From an uncultured Rubritalea sp. (GTDB lineage Bacteria; Verrucomicrobiota; Verrucomicrobiia; Verrucomicrobiales; Akkermansiaceae): 64,000 nt of DNA. How positions within the stretch are numbered: position 1 is the first letter of the stretch; each line of letters begins with the position of its first letter. Made by a program: the position numbers and the translations under genes. This document shows, piece by piece, positions 41,929 through 50,997 of the stretch. A model generated the notes under the pieces. It did no database searches, was not told the origin of the DNA, and worked only from the letters and a program-made list of their open reading frames with translations. The stretch spans positions 20,489-84,488 of the forward strand of contig CALAJT010000016.1 of the NCBI GenBank assembly GCA_937923145.1. Direction: 5' to 3'.

Positions 41929-43269
41929 TCACCTTTTCTCTAACACCTTCAAATCTCGCTGTATAGTTTTAGAGCTACATTCAAGTTGAGTTGCTAAATC
42001 CACATGTCTAGCATTAGGGTTTATACTAACCAGCTTCTCAAGTGCCTCTCTGCGCTCTTTGATCATCCATGCTTTAGAGGCTTTCATTTTGCGTTCTTCT
42101 TTTAGGGATTGAGGTATCAGTTGTACTAATCCTAGGGCTTCTGCTGATGCTCGGTTAATATTCAACTTTTTTACTATGGTCTCATCTCTGCTAAAAGGGA
42201 CGTTTGCATCTTGTCCGTTAGCTATAAAATCTGCTGGGTTTAGTTTTCCGTATGAAGTAATGATGTTCTCTAGTTCATCTTCTGGGTATGGTGGCAAGGT
42301 AAGTTTCGAGTAGCGTTTGAGGCATTTTTCAAATTCCTCTCCATGTATTCTTAAAGCTCTTAAGTGTTTGGCTATTTCTGTTAGCGCAAATCGTCTGTAG
42401 CCTTCATAGATCATTTTATTTTCAAATAGAATAGAAAGGTCATTCAGCCTATTTTCATTTAGTATTTTGAATCCTTTATCACCTGTCTTGTTATCTTTGG
42501 CTTTGAAACTAATGATAGATTTTCGTGGGGTTGCCTTTTGGTTAGACACAGATAGCCTCTGAGCGAGTTCTTCTAGGTTGTAACGATAAACTCCTTGCTC
42601 ATCTCCCTGTAGAGACCATGAGACGCTGGCATGTGACTTAGAGTTTATGCTATTAGGGTAACGAATGATTCTCGACGCATCACAAATACTATCTACTGGA
42701 AGGCTGGGGAATTTCTGTTGTAGTGCTTTGTTTACTGATTTGTATATAGCTAAGCGTTCTGCCATTCTTCTGCGGTGGTAAGGCTGCTCGTCTGCTTCTA
42801 GTAGCCATAAAGCCCACATTCCTTGACCAGATCGGATGAATACTGATGGTTTCGGTATTTCTCCTAGCTCAGCAAGTTTTCTAATTTCTGTTTCAGCCTC
42901 AAATACTGAGAGCATAGAATTATGGTGCTTTTTACCCTCTTCATATCGTCCACAATCTACATCGATGTAAACAGCGTTTAAGTGCGTGAGATTTTTCTCT
43001 TTGAAGGAATTAGGAATGAAAGGAATGATCTTGCCTTTGTTTTTGGCTAAGATTTTTTCAGGGCAGAAGAATGAGTTTATAGTCATAAATAGATCTACCT
43101 TATCATACAGAATGCTAAGATGAGGAGTTATTATATGCTCATATTCTAATACAGTAAACGCTCCATAGGTAGATACTTCACTGTCTTCTTTTTCGCTTAT
43201 GATGAATGTGCTTCCTTCTCTTTTGTGATTATAAAGTTGCCTTAAAATTGTGGGTGTATCGCTAGCCAT
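41929..43269 (-). CDS. AEP-superfamily primase-like replication protein with C-terminal HTH
   Basis: HLNAVYIDVDCG, PSVFIRSGQGMWALWLL, SICDASRIIRYPNSINSKSH resemble AEP/RepB-type primase motifs; C-terminal HVDLATQLECSSKTIQRDLKVL HTH. Confidence 0.65.
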   Translation of the reverse strand: MASDTPTILRQLYNHKREGSTFIISEKEDSEVSTYGAFTVLEYEHIITPHLSILYDKVDLFMTINSFFCPEKILAKNKGKIIPFIPNSFKEKNLTHLNAVYIDVDCGRYEEGKKHHNSMLSVFEAETEIRKLAELGEIPKPSVFIRSGQGMWALWLLEADEQPYHRRRMAERLAIYKSVNKALQQKFPSLPVDSICDASRIIRYPNSINSKSHASVSWSLQGDEQGVYRYNLEELAQRLSVSNQKATPRKSIISFKAKDNKTGDKGFKILNENRLNDLSILFENKMIYEGYRRFALTEIAKHLRALRIHGEEFEKCLKRYSKLTLPPYPEDELENIITSYGKLNPADFIANGQDANVPFSRDETIVKKLNINRASAEALGLVQLIPQSLKEERKMKASKAWMIKERREALEKLVSINPNARHVDLATQLECSSKTIQRDLKVLEKR

Positions 43270-43335
43270 TATATAAATAGAAAGAGCCGTGAAGTTGTAT
43301 CTCTACGCCTCCACGGCTCATTTGTTAGGGTTCTG

Positions 43336-43605
43336 TTAGGCTACTAGATCGTTAAGTTGATCTGTGGGAAGTGAATAGAATGAATAGCAGATGGAACGTC
43401 CTACCTGCTTTTTGTATTCTATCCGATTTCTGATGCTCCATCCGTAGTCTATCCGTAGCGTTGAAATGACGCTATGAACTGCCATCGAATGAGCATGAGA
43501 TGCTAGCTTGAATCCTTCTACTTCAGCGCCATTTGCTTCAATGAGTATTTGTAGAACGATTGCGCCTTGTGTGCCTTCTCTCGGCTGTTTTGGCTCATCT
43601 AACAT
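43336..43605 (-). CDS. small winged-helix-like protein (element)
   Basis: Start MLDEPKQPREG at 43605 preceded by GGAGG; track ORF to 43653 overlaps an upstream coupled ORF. Confidence 0.55.
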   Translation of the reverse strand: MLDEPKQPREGTQGAIVLQILIEANGAEVEGFKLASHAHSMAVHSVISTLRIDYGWSIRNRIEYKKQVGRSICYSFYSLPTDQLNDLVA

Positions 43606-43721
43606 GTTTTGCCTCCTTCTCTGGTGAGAATGGCTAGCTGGGCTAGTAGGCATTCCGTAGCTTCTGCTACTATGCTGTTGATTTCTTCATCTGTTAGATG
43701 ATTATTTTTTAAATGTGGCAT
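43599..43721 (-). CDS. unlisted 40-aa small ORF coupled to downstream gene
   Basis: MPHLKNNHLTDEEINSIVAEATECLLAQLAILTREGGKTC*; ends in ATGTTAG overlapping the next start. Confidence 0.5.
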   Translation of the reverse strand: MPHLKNNHLTDEEINSIVAEATECLLAQLAILTREGGKTC

Positions 43722-43830
43722 AATTTTTTTAATTGAATTATGCTTGCCTCAAGGAGTAAGAAAGAGTATCAAAAGTGCTTAGGATTTACTTTTGATTCCG
43801 TTTGCTCTTTGGGGCAAGCGGTTTCTTTTT

Positions 43831-44064
43831 TTAGTCGATGGAATTAATTGTGAAGCGTTTTTCTAATGCTGTTCTGACGTGATCTACACGATAGAATATG
43901 CGCTTCCCGACTTTGATGAATGGCACGTAACCTTTCGATTTCCATTCGAGAAAAGTTCTAAGTCCCGGTCTTGATGCTTCATCCTCAAAAATGAGTTCTA
44001 AGCACCGCTTCGTGCCAACTAATGTAGGCTCTTGTCTGGTGGTGGTATTTTTATGCTTGTGCAT
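43831..44064 (-). CDS. AlpA/excisionase-like helix-turn-helix protein
   Basis: LRTFLEWKSKGYVPFIKVGKRIFYRVDHVRTALEKRF matches HTH_17/excisionase layout. Confidence 0.7.
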   Translation of the reverse strand: MHKHKNTTTRQEPTLVGTKRCLELIFEDEASRPGLRTFLEWKSKGYVPFIKVGKRIFYRVDHVRTALEKRFTINSID

Positions 44065-44150
44065 GTTGACAGTAGTTTCAGGAATTTCTGAAAATTATCA
44101 ACTGGGGGTATTACTTTAGCAATTCCCCCACCTTTAAAAAACAACAAAAA

Positions 44151-45134
44151 TCACCGCAACTGACTTATAAACAGCAACCCAGAGCCTCTTAACGTTTTTC
44201 TTATTTTTTCTGCAGAAGCCTGTTCCTCGATCAATGATTTATTAGTTAGATTGTGAAAAATTGCTAATTCTTCTGGATTATTTGGTATGCGATAGACGCA
44301 AGAAATGAAATTATAATAGGATCGCATATACTGAATAATTTTGTATTCATTGCGCTTCATTAATTTTGTATAACAATCGATTAAAGATTTAAGTTCGCCA
44401 TGTCTGCCTGCCTGTAGATATTCTGCGAATAAGTATCCAATCGCCTCTCTAGACTTAACCACTGTTTGAGGGTGAGTCCTTAGACCTAGCGAAAAGGCAG
44501 AACCATGAGAGTTTTCACTTAAAGCACCTCCTATATTTCGGGTTAGCCAGACTGCTTCTGTATTGAGCTTTATTTTGTCTTTAGACTTCTTTGCATCTTT
44601 AGTATGCCTACTAGCGTCTAACCTAAATTTGACAGCTTTATCAGCTTCAAATGCTAAACGGTATTTTTCTCTGAGGGTTTCATTATCTTGAAATAAAGGT
44701 GATGAAACAAGTTCGCCACTCTCTTCACAAAGCCCTATCGTGAGTTCATCTAATTCTTTAATAGACTTATAAGTAAAGGCACTATCTTTCATTTTGAATA
44801 GCAACTCAGGCTTCTCAAAGACGACTGGTTTAATTGTAGCTAGATCTATAAGCTCCTTTTCTTTTCGGGCTAGCTCTTGTTTGAGGATAATTATTTCACG
44901 CTGTTTATGTAGTTTTGCTAATTTCTCCTCACCGCTAGCAATTGCCTTCTCATCTCTAGCAACTAACTCTAGGTGCTTCTGATTTCTAATTTCGTTTAGC
45001 TCATCTACTTCCGCTTCAAAATAGCTTAAAATAATATCACGTTCTCTTTTCGTGAAGTGGTCAAAATGAGATACTATTTTATCATACCTAGCTAGTAACT
45101 CATCTTCCTCTTCATTCATTGTTCGATATTTCAA
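44151..45134 (-). CDS. coiled-coil protein of unknown function (element)
   Basis: Long charged helical N-terminal half (ELNEIRNQKHLELVARDEKAIASGEEKLAKLHKQREIIILKQELARKEKEL); C-terminal half unrecognised. Confidence 0.6.
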   Translation of the reverse strand: MKYRTMNEEEDELLARYDKIVSHFDHFTKRERDIILSYFEAEVDELNEIRNQKHLELVARDEKAIASGEEKLAKLHKQREIIILKQELARKEKELIDLATIKPVVFEKPELLFKMKDSAFTYKSIKELDELTIGLCEESGELVSSPLFQDNETLREKYRLAFEADKAVKFRLDASRHTKDAKKSKDKIKLNTEAVWLTRNIGGALSENSHGSAFSLGLRTHPQTVVKSREAIGYLFAEYLQAGRHGELKSLIDCYTKLMKRNEYKIIQYMRSYYNFISCVYRIPNNPEELAIFHNLTNKSLIEEQASAEKIRKTLRGSGLLFISQLR

Positions 45135-45186
45135 ATTATTCTATATTAGCGATACTGATTCTATAAGTAAATGAATCAGATTTCAC

Positions 45187-45486
45187 CTAAGCCGATAGCT
45201 CCACTACTGGCTCTATGCCTTTGATTAGTTCATTGCGTTTACTTTTCAGCGCTCGGAAATCGCATTCTACTTGGATGCCGTGCCAGAAGGTGTCTGACTG
45301 GTTGAAGTATGCGCCAAACCTTATCGACATACTGGGAGTGATGGAGCGCTTGCCAAGGACGATTTCATTGATAGCTCTGGGTGGCACTCCGATAGCTCTT
45401 GCCATGGCATTCTGTGAGATGCCTAGGGGCTTTAAGTATTCTTCTAGAAGGATTTCTCCTGCTGTGATTGATTGATTCATAGGCAT
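45187..45486 (-). CDS. HigA-like antitoxin (XRE family)
   Basis: [62 protein letters not shown]. Confidence 0.92.
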   Translation of the reverse strand: MPMNQSITAGEILLEEYLKPLGISQNAMARAIGVPPRAINEIVLGKRSITPSMSIRFGAYFNQSDTFWHGIQVECDFRALKSKRNELIKGIEPVVELSA

Positions 45487-45516
45487 AACGTAGCGCGTTA
45501 TGGCTAGAGTTCAAGT

Positions 45517-45795
45517 TTAATGGTAATCTACTATGGCAACTTCTTGTATTCCTTGCGGTGTCCAGATGAAGGTGATGCGCCATTGTCTATTGATGCGGAT
45601 AGAGTGATAGCCTTTGAGGTTGCCCCTTAGTGCTTCTAGACGGTTGTTAGGTGGCACGGATAGGTCTTGGAGTGTGGAGGCTTGGTTCAGCTGAATGAGC
45701 TTTCTCAGTGCGACTCTGGCTATGTTATTGAAGCGTTTATTTTTCTCTTCATGGAATAGCTGCTCTGTATCTCGGTTAGCAAAGGATAGGATCAT
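45517..45795 (-). CDS. HigB/RelE-like toxin
   Basis: [58 protein letters not shown]. Confidence 0.92.
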   Translation of the reverse strand: MILSFANRDTEQLFHEEKNKRFNNIARVALRKLIQLNQASTLQDLSVPPNNRLEALRGNLKGYHSIRINRQWRITFIWTPQGIQEVAIVDYH

Positions 45796-45798
45796 GGA

Positions 45799-47106
45799 CT
45801 AGATAGCTTTGAGGTGTGATTCGTTAGCGCTCTCATCTGGCTCGGCTAGTATCGCCTTTCCTGCTTTCATGTCTGGAATGATGCTAAAGAACTCTGCTCC
45901 CTCCTCGGCTGGTCTATGGTCTAGGTAGTGCTTCTTAATCATGCGCTCACTATTTCCTGCTTCCTGTGCTGTGTTCCCTATCGATCTGTGAAGGGCGATG
46001 TGATAGCTTATGAATGAATGTCTGGTTTCATCTGTCTGGAGGTTGAATTTCTTTCTAATCTTTGGGTAGTCTGTAATTAGATTAGGTGGCATGATTGGCT
46101 TTCCTTCATATGCTTTTAGCCATGCTATTAGGTTTTCACTCATTTTAATAGGTCTGCTATCCTTGGTCTTTGCTACATCGGCAGGGATCATGATACGCCC
46201 TGTAGTGAGATTGATAAGCTCTTCTTCACGTGCTGAGAGCTTGTAGAGTTCGCCATTATCTATTGATGGTCTGATTCCTGCAAAGTAAGCTAGAGCGAAC
46301 CATTTCACTAGGCTACCGTCTTTATAGTTCATAAGGTAGCTGAATAGCTCCTTGGTGGTGTCTGTCTTAGTGGTGGCGATGTCTGGACGTTCTTCAGCTA
46401 TTCTCTTAGCTGAGTGAACTGTAATTCCCTCTACGGGATTATTAAATGTCCACGGGCGATTGGTGCTAAGGTCTCTTTCTCCAGCCCATATGAAAAAGGA
46501 TGCTATCTCGTTGCGGTGATTGTTCCACGTCTTCTTTTTAGCCACGGTAGAGCCGTCACGGCTTCGCAGTGTCTTGAGATATGATTTCACGCTTACCTCG
46601 GTGATGGTGTGAACAAGCGCATCCTCTGTGAATCTAGAGAATGATCTGAGAATGGTTCTAGTCTTCTTTCTCGTTGGCTCTCTCACTCCTTCACGCTCCT
46701 TATCATCCAGATAGTGTTTCAAGCCGTCCTTGATAGAAATAGTAAATTCTGGGGGGCGATGATGCTTAAGATAAAACTCGGTAACTTCTCTGAGTGAATA
46801 GGCTTCACCTAAATCCTTGTATGCTTGCTCAGACTCTCTTAGCTGGCTTTCATTTAGTGAAGTGAGTAATAGAGCTTGGTGTGTGCCTCTGTTCTTTAGA
46901 TTGATGTTTACTGAATTTGCATAAGTTTCAGCTTTAGTCTGGTCAGTGAATTGCTTGCGCTGCCATTTGCCGTCTTCTTTCCAGCCTCGGACGATGTAGC
47001 CAAAATACTCAATGCCTCGCTTAGTGTAGGTGTGAGGATAGACTTTCGCCTCTTCATCTTTTCCTCTATAGCCGTCTTTCTGCTTCAATCTCACTCTCTT
47101 GCTCAT
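45799..47106 (-). CDS. tyrosine recombinase/integrase
   Basis: N-terminal SAM-like core-binding domain; catalytic candidates R in FAGIRPS, DETRHSFISYH, Y in MIKKHYLDHRP. Confidence 0.85.
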   Translation of the reverse strand: MSKRVRLKQKDGYRGKDEEAKVYPHTYTKRGIEYFGYIVRGWKEDGKWQRKQFTDQTKAETYANSVNINLKNRGTHQALLLTSLNESQLRESEQAYKDLGEAYSLREVTEFYLKHHRPPEFTISIKDGLKHYLDDKEREGVREPTRKKTRTILRSFSRFTEDALVHTITEVSVKSYLKTLRSRDGSTVAKKKTWNNHRNEIASFFIWAGERDLSTNRPWTFNNPVEGITVHSAKRIAEERPDIATTKTDTTKELFSYLMNYKDGSLVKWFALAYFAGIRPSIDNGELYKLSAREEELINLTTGRIMIPADVAKTKDSRPIKMSENLIAWLKAYEGKPIMPPNLITDYPKIRKKFNLQTDETRHSFISYHIALHRSIGNTAQEAGNSERMIKKHYLDHRPAEEGAEFFSIIPDMKAGKAILAEPDESANESHLKAI

Positions 47107-47151
47107 GGGTGCAAACTAGCGGTATTCAATAGCATAAAACAAGCATTAAAA

Positions 47152-47170
47152 ACGGGACAAGGGACGGGAC
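47152..47170 (+). repeat. paired direct repeat ACGGGAC at right end of element
   Basis: ACGGGACA 47152-47159 and ACGGGAC 47164-47170 (12 bp offset), matching the left-end pair. Confidence 0.75.
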
Positions 47171-47204
47171 GATACACTATTCACCCATTTCATATACTAG
47201 TCCA

Positions 47205-47239
<35 letters not shown>

Positions 47240-47254
47240 ACTGAAATGTTAAAA

Positions 47255-47288
47255 AAAGCCTTTCAGAGCAATCTGAAAGGTTTTTTTG
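47255..47288 (+). terminator. terminator displaced from original tRNA-Glu locus
   Basis: GCCTTTCAGA-GCAA-TCTGAAAGGTTTTTTT. Confidence 0.85.
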
Positions 47289-47812
47289 TGCCCTGTTGCT
47301 TCATGGATGATTAGGTTTAATTTAAATTTTAGTATCACTGTTTAATAAAAAATCAATTCAGCGAAAGGGTATCCTCTAGAGTTCTTTGCACAAGTTATTC
47401 ACAAACATTCTCAACCTTGTGGAACAGTTCTATTTAGGTGCTTTCAGGGTCAAACTATTTTAATCTAACAATTTGGATATTTTTCATCCTCCTACGTGCT
47501 AAAGCCCACAAGCTATTTAACAACACCACACAAAAAAAAAACAACTTATTATTATACAGGTATTTACAGTTTTACGTGTTTTATTTAATTTTTCATGCTC
47601 GGATTAAATTACATGAATCCATGTAATAAATAAGCCGATAAATCTTAGCATCACAAAGTAATCCAGTTTGTTTAATTTCCAATGGTTTATAGAGTAATGA
47701 AAATGTTATTCACAGTATTATGAGTAAATTTCATACATAGCATTTAAGGCTATTCTGACTGTTGAAAAACTTACTCTTGATTGGCTTAGTTGATTTTATT
47801 AGTGTGCGCGCC

Positions 47813-48199
47813 ATGCAGCCGTTGCACTTTGAAAAAGCCCTAGAAAAAATCTTATCGCGCGATAGCCGCTATGAGGGCGAAGCCTATGTTTTTCTTAAGG
47901 AAGCACTAGATTTTACTGTGTCTAATGAATATGCAGAAAAGCTAGCTAACTCGAAGCACGTCTCCGCTAAGGAGTTACTCATGGGCTTCAGGGAGTTTGC
48001 TCTCAAGCAGTATGGCCCTATGGCTGCCACACTTTTTAGCGAGTGGGGTATCAACTCCTGTGACGACATCGGTAACATGGTCTTCTTACTCATCGAGGAA
48101 GGTATGTTTGGAAAGCAAGATAGTGATAGCCCTGATGACTTTAAGCCCTACTACAGCTTTCAGGAAGCCTTCGTGGAGCCATTCTTACCGAAACAGTAA
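47813..48199 (+). CDS. Minf_1886-like Planctomycete/Verrucomicrobia-restricted protein
   Basis: ILSRDSRYEGEAYVFLKEALDFTV, HVSAKELLMGFREFALKQYGPMAATLFSEWGI, DDIGNMVFLLIEEGMFGKQDSD; ATG at 47813 preferred over TTG at 47762. Confidence 0.8.
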   Translation: MQPLHFEKALEKILSRDSRYEGEAYVFLKEALDFTVSNEYAEKLANSKHVSAKELLMGFREFALKQYGPMAATLFSEWGINSCDDIGNMVFLLIEEGMFGKQDSDSPDDFKPYYSFQEAFVEPFLPKQ

Positions 48200-48252
48200 C
48201 GACACTTAGCCTAAGATCTAGATCTGAGCGCCCAGACTACCGAAGAAGTTAC

Positions 48253-48399
48253 TTAGACTAGATTATTATCTGTCGGAGATTGGACTAGCTGTGAAATTGA
48301 AACCGCAGAAACAGCAGAAACTGCGGCAGTAGCTATTGAAAGGCTAATAATCTTACTACTCTCCACTGTGGAGCTCTCATCTGTGAATTTCTTTATCAT
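48253..48399 (-). CDS. unlisted 48-aa small membrane protein candidate
   Basis: MIKKFTDESSTVESSKIISLSIATAAVSAVSAVSISQLVQSPTDNNLV*. Confidence 0.3.
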   Translation of the reverse strand: MIKKFTDESSTVESSKIISLSIATAAVSAVSAVSISQLVQSPTDNNLV

Positions 48400-48660
48400 A
48401 GCCCTAACTCTAACTCAAGTTTGATCTATCTTCTAAATATCAAAGGTTTTCTCTGCAGATATATTGGCTATAAGATTGAAGCTAGCGCCGTGGATGAATT
48501 GATAAAACTGTTTACATTCTGAATAGGAACTGAGGTGTTCATTTTCTGCATGCTCTAAGGGGTTGGACTCATCAAGCTTCTCTGAGAGACAGAGCTGCGT
48601 CCATGATATCACAGACACAGCTTATTTCAAAGAGTAGACATACTCTGATATTGTGTATTA

Positions 48661-49980
48661 TTATTCTTCAATATCGCGTCTCATGTCTCTCAATCTCATC
48701 TTCTTTTCCTGCTCTTGCTGAGCTAGTGCGACGATGGCTGGAGCCAGACCAGAGAGATATTCTAGGTGCTTAGTAGCGAGAGGTCCACGGCTAGCAGTAA
48801 TGATACCATTATCATCGACCGAGACCGCCATCGCCCAGCCTTTATCAGACTCAGTAATGTCTACCATGAGTCTGTCTACGAGTGGCTTCGCCATACCGAA
48901 TTCTTCGCCAAGCATTCCTGTTTCAGCTAGCTTCCCATATTTTTCTGCCATTTGGGTCAGAAGTTCTTTTGAGACATAAGCCATAGTATTAGCTGTGGCA
49001 GGGAGTCCCTCCATCGCAGCTTTATACTCAGCTGAGTCAGCGAGAGTGTTTTCACCACTCATGCACTTAGTAAGAAATGCCTCGTTAGAGCCGATCCATA
49101 CATGGTTATTCTTGATGTCTATAATGGCTATAGGTGAGAGATTCAAAACCTCGCTCACTTGCTTACCATTTCCTTCTGTCATCTCTGATCTAGCTTCAAG
49201 GTTTGGTTTGAGAATGATCATACCGTCTTTTTCTGAAATATCTACAGGAGCTTCTGATTCTAGTAGAGCCTTCTTGCCGATTTTATCCCAGAGCCATGCT
49301 ATCCCATCTACACGAGCTGCCATGTATGGTCTGCCTACTTTACCGAATGGCGTAGGGATGCTGTCCGCAGCATCCAGGTCCATCATAAAGTTTACTCGGA
49401 CATTCATTTTAGAAAGTACTTCTGAAGCAGTCATTCCGAGTTCTGGAATAGGCTTCTTCATATTTTCATCTATCTTATCTCCTTCGCCTACTGCCTTCGC
49501 CATCGCCGTAGCCATTTCTTCTACTTGCCTAAAGTCTAGCTGAAGCTGGAATGCAAGGTCAGTTCCAGAAGGGCTGATGGTCGGAACAACAGCGGCCTGA
49601 CCCTTATCACCGAAGAGTGAGAATATTCCCTTTTTGTTGCCACCGTTATCCATGTAGGAGAGGTTGAGCCATGCATTATCCACTTTTGCAGAACTATCAC
49701 CGTATGCCTTGAGAGTATTGATTCCCAGTATCTCCATCATCTCTTTTGCTTTAAGATTTGGTGGGATTTTCTCTCCGCTCTTACGTGCAGTGTCTAGAAT
49801 CAGCTCTAGATACTGAGTGATAGCTCCCATATCGCCACTGACCTTATTCAGCTTTATATATTCAGCTTTAGTATCGATCTTAGCAGCAACACCCGCTAAA
49901 TCTGGATGTGTCTGCGCTAGGGCAGAGGTCTGGAGTGCACAGGTAAGTGCCGGCAGTAGGAATAAGTGTCTCTTTTTCAT
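48661..49980 (-). CDS. secreted protein of unknown function
   Basis: Signal peptide MKKRHLFLLPALTCALQTSALAQ; long ORF with no recognised motif. Confidence 0.75.
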   Translation of the reverse strand: MKKRHLFLLPALTCALQTSALAQTHPDLAGVAAKIDTKAEYIKLNKVSGDMGAITQYLELILDTARKSGEKIPPNLKAKEMMEILGINTLKAYGDSSAKVDNAWLNLSYMDNGGNKKGIFSLFGDKGQAAVVPTISPSGTDLAFQLQLDFRQVEEMATAMAKAVGEGDKIDENMKKPIPELGMTASEVLSKMNVRVNFMMDLDAADSIPTPFGKVGRPYMAARVDGIAWLWDKIGKKALLESEAPVDISEKDGMIILKPNLEARSEMTEGNGKQVSEVLNLSPIAIIDIKNNHVWIGSNEAFLTKCMSGENTLADSAEYKAAMEGLPATANTMAYVSKELLTQMAEKYGKLAETGMLGEEFGMAKPLVDRLMVDITESDKGWAMAVSVDDNGIITASRGPLATKHLEYLSGLAPAIVALAQQEQEKKMRLRDMRRDIEE

Positions 49981-50118
49981 AATGTATTTAGTATTGAATA
50001 TATTATCTACATATACTTAGTACAGTAAATCTATTTGGTTACAGAAAATGAAAAAAATTATGACATTTTAAATTTGATAAGGTCGAGCAAGAGAATACCA
50101 TAATAATAATTTTACACT

Positions 50119-50991
50119 CTAAGCTCTATCGCTAAGATCATAATTAAGCTCTATAGATTCTCTGAGCGCTCTAATAATTTTACAGAGCCCAGCCTTATCC
50201 TTAGTGGCTTCTCGGCACTGAGAATTTGTAAAATGTTCCTTGCTGATATGGTTTCCAATCTCAGCGTAATGCTCAATTAGTTTACCTTCTAATAGCCCTA
50301 ATTGGGAACGATATGTGGAGAGAGCTTTGTTAGCCTTACCTATGATTCCATAGTTCTCTGTAGCTTCGTTTCTATAGTTAGATTTCTTAGCATTTATAGA
50401 GGTCTCTATCTTCTTGAGAACCGCTGATTGATTTACTAGGTTTTGATCACGCTCGACTTTCTTTTCTTTTAGGTCGGCGAATTTTTGCTTCAGTTTAATC
50501 AGGCTTAATTCCTCGTTGTGTAATAGATCTTCACTAGCTCCTTCTTTTTTCAATGTCTGAAGCTTGAGGACTGTGCCATCATGAAGCCTCCGTATGTTAT
50601 CTGCTATTTTAGTGATCCCTTTGAGTTCTTCTTTGATCTGCGCTACACGATCATTCTGCTTGGTGTACATTTTTTGTAAGTCATTATCACCATCGTTATT
50701 AGTCTGCTCGAACTGATGCTCCTTCTTCTTCTTAAGCTGCTTAATCTGTAGCTCTATCTCATCTACCTTTACTTCGATTTCATCTTTTTTAAGATGCATT
50801 TTCTTGAGATCCCAGTAGTTGACTTTGTATTTATCAATCCCCTCCAGATTTTTCCATACACTTCTGCCAAGTATATCCTCAGCTTGGCGAAGTAATTGAA
50901 TTTCTACAGCGGCATCGTTCAGGCGCTTCTGTTTTTTCTGAATACCAAATTTCTTTAGCAGCATAGCAATCTTGAATTTTGATTTAGTCAT
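50119..50991 (-). CDS. coiled-coil protein of unknown function
   Basis: Heptad-like charged helices throughout; 6 nt downstream of acs on the same strand. Confidence 0.6.
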   Translation of the reverse strand: MTKSKFKIAMLLKKFGIQKKQKRLNDAAVEIQLLRQAEDILGRSVWKNLEGIDKYKVNYWDLKKMHLKKDEIEVKVDEIELQIKQLKKKKEHQFEQTNNDGDNDLQKMYTKQNDRVAQIKEELKGITKIADNIRRLHDGTVLKLQTLKKEGASEDLLHNEELSLIKLKQKFADLKEKKVERDQNLVNQSAVLKKIETSINAKKSNYRNEATENYGIIGKANKALSTYRSQLGLLEGKLIEHYAEIGNHISKEHFTNSQCREATKDKAGLCKIIRALRESIELNYDLSDRA

Positions 50992-50997
50992 CTTTAT

